From positions 1 through 7,112 of the forward strand of contig DATIHQ010000020.1 of assembly GCA_035480535.1 (NCBI GenBank): a DNA stretch of 7,112 nucleotides. Direction: 5' to 3'. Below are positions 5,646-7,112 of the stretch, piece after piece (the first letter of the stretch is position 1; the number at the start of each line of letters is the position of its first letter). This DNA is from DATIHQ01 sp035480535 (GTDB lineage: Bacteria > Chlamydiota > Chlamydiia > Chlamydiales > SM23-39). The notes under the pieces were generated by a model. It was not told the DNA's origin, made no database searches, and saw only the letters and a program-made list of their open reading frames with translations. The translations under genes and the position numbers were made by a program.

Positions 5646-6962
5646 TTATTTGTCGACGTCGTGGATGGTGGGGGGGACGTGGTGGAGGTGGGAGAGGCGG
5701 GTGAGTTTGCGTGAGAAGAGGAGGAGGAGGAGCGCGGGGATGAGGGTCATAATGACAAAGATGCTGAAGAAGTAGTAGAGGCCGCCCATTTTTTCCATGA
5801 GGCCGGCGAGGAGCCCGCCGTTGTAGAAGGCGATGCCGACGCAAACATACCAAAAGCCGATGAGTAGGGCGGTGTAGCGGGGCGGCGCAAGGCGAGAGAC
5901 CATGGAGAGGCCGATGGGGGCGAGGAGCATTTCGCCAACGGCCATGAGGAAGTAGGCGGAGACGAGGTAGCCTGAAGAGACTTGGGCGGAGGTTGCGGCG
6001 GCGGGGATGTTTTTGGCGCCAAACATCATGACGAGAAAGCAGGCGGCCATAAAGAAGAGGCTGAGAGAGGTTTTGGTTGCGGGAGAGGGGTCGCGGCCGA
6101 TTTTTTGGAGCTTGGAATAGAGGAGGGCAAGCAGGGGAGCGAGGAGAATGAGGAAGAAGCTTTCGCTCGACATGAAAACTCCTTCGGGGATTGGGGTGCC
6201 GGCAATGTTGAGATTCATGAAGTCATGGGCGAAGATCGCCATGGAAGAGAAGCCTTGATTGTAAGCGGCCCAAAAGAGAATGGAGATGAGGCAAAAGACG
6301 AGGATGACGAAGAGGCGGTTTTTTTCTATGGGAGTGAGAGGGTGTTTCTCAATGTTCGTTTCCTTTTGGAGCGTTTTGAGCGCTCGATAGGTCTCTTTGT
6401 TGTTGATCAGGTAGAAAATGAGGGGAATGAGGCCCACTAATTGGACGAAGCCGGCGACGATGAAAGCTATTTGCCAGCTGAGGAGTTTGGCGATGGTGCC
6501 GAGCGAGGCAAGGGCGAGGAAGACACCGATGTTGATCGAGGCGTAATAGATGGAAAAGCCCGCTTCGCGTAAGTCTGGTTTATTGCGGTAGGTATAGCCG
6601 AGGACGGTGAGGATGCTGGGGGTGAAAATGCCATAGCCGAGCGCGATGATGACGAGGGAGACGTAGAGAAGTGCGGGGATGCCTGTGGCGAGGAGAAAGC
6701 AGCCAATTGCATTGACGAGGGCGCCTAAGACGAGGGGAGATTGATAATTCCAGCGATCGGCAATCCAGCCGCCGAGAAGGGGAAGAAAGGCGGCGCAGCC
6801 GCTGAAAATTCCATAAATGTGGGTGGCTTTTTCATTGGGGAAGTGATACGATTCAATGAGATATAAAACCAGCAGGTTGCCCACACCCCAAAAGGCAAAT
6901 CGCTCGCAAAGCTCTGTAAGTCCTAAAATCCAAAGCTCTTTTGGATGTTTGGCATGAGACAT
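5646..6962 (-). CDS. POT/PTR2-family proton-coupled peptide transporter
   Basis: From ATG 6962-6960 the product is 438 residues, an inner-membrane protein of the major facilitator superfamily that imports di- and tripeptides with protons. Diagnostic blocks are HPKELWILGLTELCERFAFWG at the N-terminus, containing the ExxER motif (Glu17, Glu20, Arg21) of helix 1, GGWIADR (64-70), FSIYYASINIG (136-146, PTR2 signature), FWAAYNQGFSSMAIFA in helix 7 (about 230-245), and GEMLLAPIGLSMVSRLAP (343-360). The usual Glu before Gln in helix 7 is Asn here. The loop between helices 6 and 7 is only about 30 residues, so the two extra helices (HA, HB) of many bacterial POTs appear absent and a 12-helix protein is likely. 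A TTG at 7013 would add 17 residues. The ATG fits the family N-terminus better, although its ribosome site (ACGGGG) is modest. The gene would supply peptides that PepA could degrade. Confidence 0.93.
   Translation of the reverse strand: MSHAKHPKELWILGLTELCERFAFWGVGNLLVLYLIESYHFPNEKATHIYGIFSGCAAFLPLLGGWIADRWNYQSPLVLGALVNAIGCFLLATGIPALLYVSLVIIALGYGIFTPSILTVLGYTYRNKPDLREAGFSIYYASINIGVFLALASLGTIAKLLSWQIAFIVAGFVQLVGLIPLIFYLINNKETYRALKTLQKETNIEKHPLTPIEKNRLFVILVFCLISILFWAAYNQGFSSMAIFAHDFMNLNIAGTPIPEGVFMSSESFFLILLAPLLALLYSKLQKIGRDPSPATKTSLSLFFMAACFLVMMFGAKNIPAAATSAQVSSGYLVSAYFLMAVGEMLLAPIGLSMVSRLAPPRYTALLIGFWYVCVGIAFYNGGLLAGLMEKMGGLYYFFSIFVIMTLIPALLLLLFSRKLTRLSHLHHVPPTIHDVDK
5661..5702 (+). other. 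G-rich tract, possible G-quadruplex
   Basis: On the + strand a run of seven G is followed within 25 bases by two GGG and several GG runs. It is the non-coding strand of the transporter's His/Pro-rich C-terminus and lies just downstream of the cysteine-rich gene's stop, so a read-through transcript of that gene would carry it. One spacing between G runs exceeds seven bases, so only a weak or two-layer quadruplex is expected. Confidence 0.3.
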
Positions 6963-6984
6963 AAGATAACCCCGTTTTCTCGAG

Positions 6985-7112
6985 ATGTATAAAGAAGCGA
7001 TTCTTATTGTCAAGACTTCCTCCTTAGGAGATATCGTGCAGGCCTTTGCCGTGCTGGGAGATTTGCGCCGCCGTTTTCCAATGGCCGCGATCGATTGGGC
7101 GGTGGAGAAGCC
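6985..7112 (+). CDS. waaC: LPS heptosyltransferase I, N-terminal fragment (3' end beyond window)
   Basis: Only 42 codons are present. The beginning, EAILIVKTSSLGDIVQAF (4-21), matches the glycosyltransferase family 9 N-terminus, closest in memory to WaaC (ILIVKTSSxGD), with Asp16 corresponding to the catalytic Asp of that motif. IDWAVEK (36-42) matches the FDWVVEE block that follows in WaaC. The family transfers heptose from ADP-heptose to Kdo on lipid A at the cytosolic face of the inner membrane. The ATG at 6985 is the only usable start, since an in-frame stop lies 18 bases upstream (6967-6969). No ribosome site is visible before it. It diverges from the transporter gene with 22 bases between start codons. 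A related GT9 enzyme such as WaaF is possible but fits less well. Confidence 0.85.
   Translation, partial: MYKEAILIVKTSSLGDIVQAFAVLGDLRRRFPMAAIDWAVEK
6986..7013 (-). promoter_or_regulatory. sigma70-type promoter for the peptide transporter, overlapping the waaC start
   Basis: Read leftward, TTGACA (7013-7008) matches the -35 consensus fully and TATACA (6991-6986) is 16 bases further on. Transcription would start near 6979, about 17 bases before the transporter ATG. The -10 box covers two bases of the ATG of the divergent heptosyltransferase gene (6985-6987), so the two genes compete for this DNA. AAGGAGG just upstream of TTGACA also mimics a ribosome site for a TTG start at 7013. Confidence 0.55.

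Noticed and set aside
5362..5853. 163-codon leftward frame antisense to the cysteine-rich gene and overlapping the transporter
   Set aside because: Pro/Arg/His-rich low-complexity product typical of an antisense shadow, with no ribosome site; the rightward cysteine-rich frame has one.
5982..6440. 152-codon rightward Gly/Glu-rich frame
   Set aside because: Lies wholly antisense to the well-supported POT transporter gene and has no family resemblance.

Overview
The window looks like chromosomal DNA from a member of the Chlamydiota, more likely an environmental (amoeba-associated type) lineage than a Chlamydiaceae species. The reasoning is partly from recall: ssb directly followed by pepA is the order I know from Chlamydia, the PepA N-terminus (the LPFW stretch near residue 20) resembles chlamydial PepA, and there is a 395-residue protein with a two-lobed hydrophobic hairpin of the kind seen in chlamydial inclusion-membrane (Inc) proteins. 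A heptosyltransferase I start at the right edge argues against Chlamydiaceae, whose LPS lacks heptose. The assignment is an inference.

Left part (1-3213): a partial ridA (imine/enamine deaminase) runs leftward off the edge. It diverges from a rightward, tightly packed unit, ssb - pepA - rluA-family pseudouridine synthase. A good sigma70-type promoter lies before ssb. The ssb stop overlaps the TTG start of pepA, and the pepA stop overlaps the ATG of the synthase gene, so the three are probably co-transcribed and translationally coupled. These are housekeeping functions: DNA replication and repair, peptide turnover, RNA modification.

Middle part (3210-5106): a leftward two-gene unit made of an unrecognised 55-residue ORF (4397-4564) coupled through TAATG to the Inc-like membrane protein gene (3210-4397). 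Inside the small ORF there is an 8-bp perfect hairpin. One arm of it could instead pair with the Shine-Dalgarno sequence of the Inc-like gene, which suggests a possible attenuation-type switch. Upstream lies a 209-bp imperfect inverted-repeat element (4594-4802). It is followed by about 300 bases with no gene, holding a series of small hairpins, a possible short RNA with a terminator-like end, and an AT-rich 11-bp inverted repeat.

Right part (5107-7112): a rightward gene for an unrecognised 178-residue protein with 19 cysteines, convergent with a leftward POT-family (proton-coupled peptide) transporter gene. That transporter gene diverges from the first 128 bases of a probable waaC (LPS heptosyltransferase I). 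Only 22 bases separate the two start codons, so the best promoter for the transporter lies on top of the start of waaC.

No rRNA, tRNA, CRISPR array or transposase gene was found. The most unusual content is the stretch 3210-5643: two lineage-specific genes of unknown function, a small coupled ORF, a possible RNA switch and a structured repeat.
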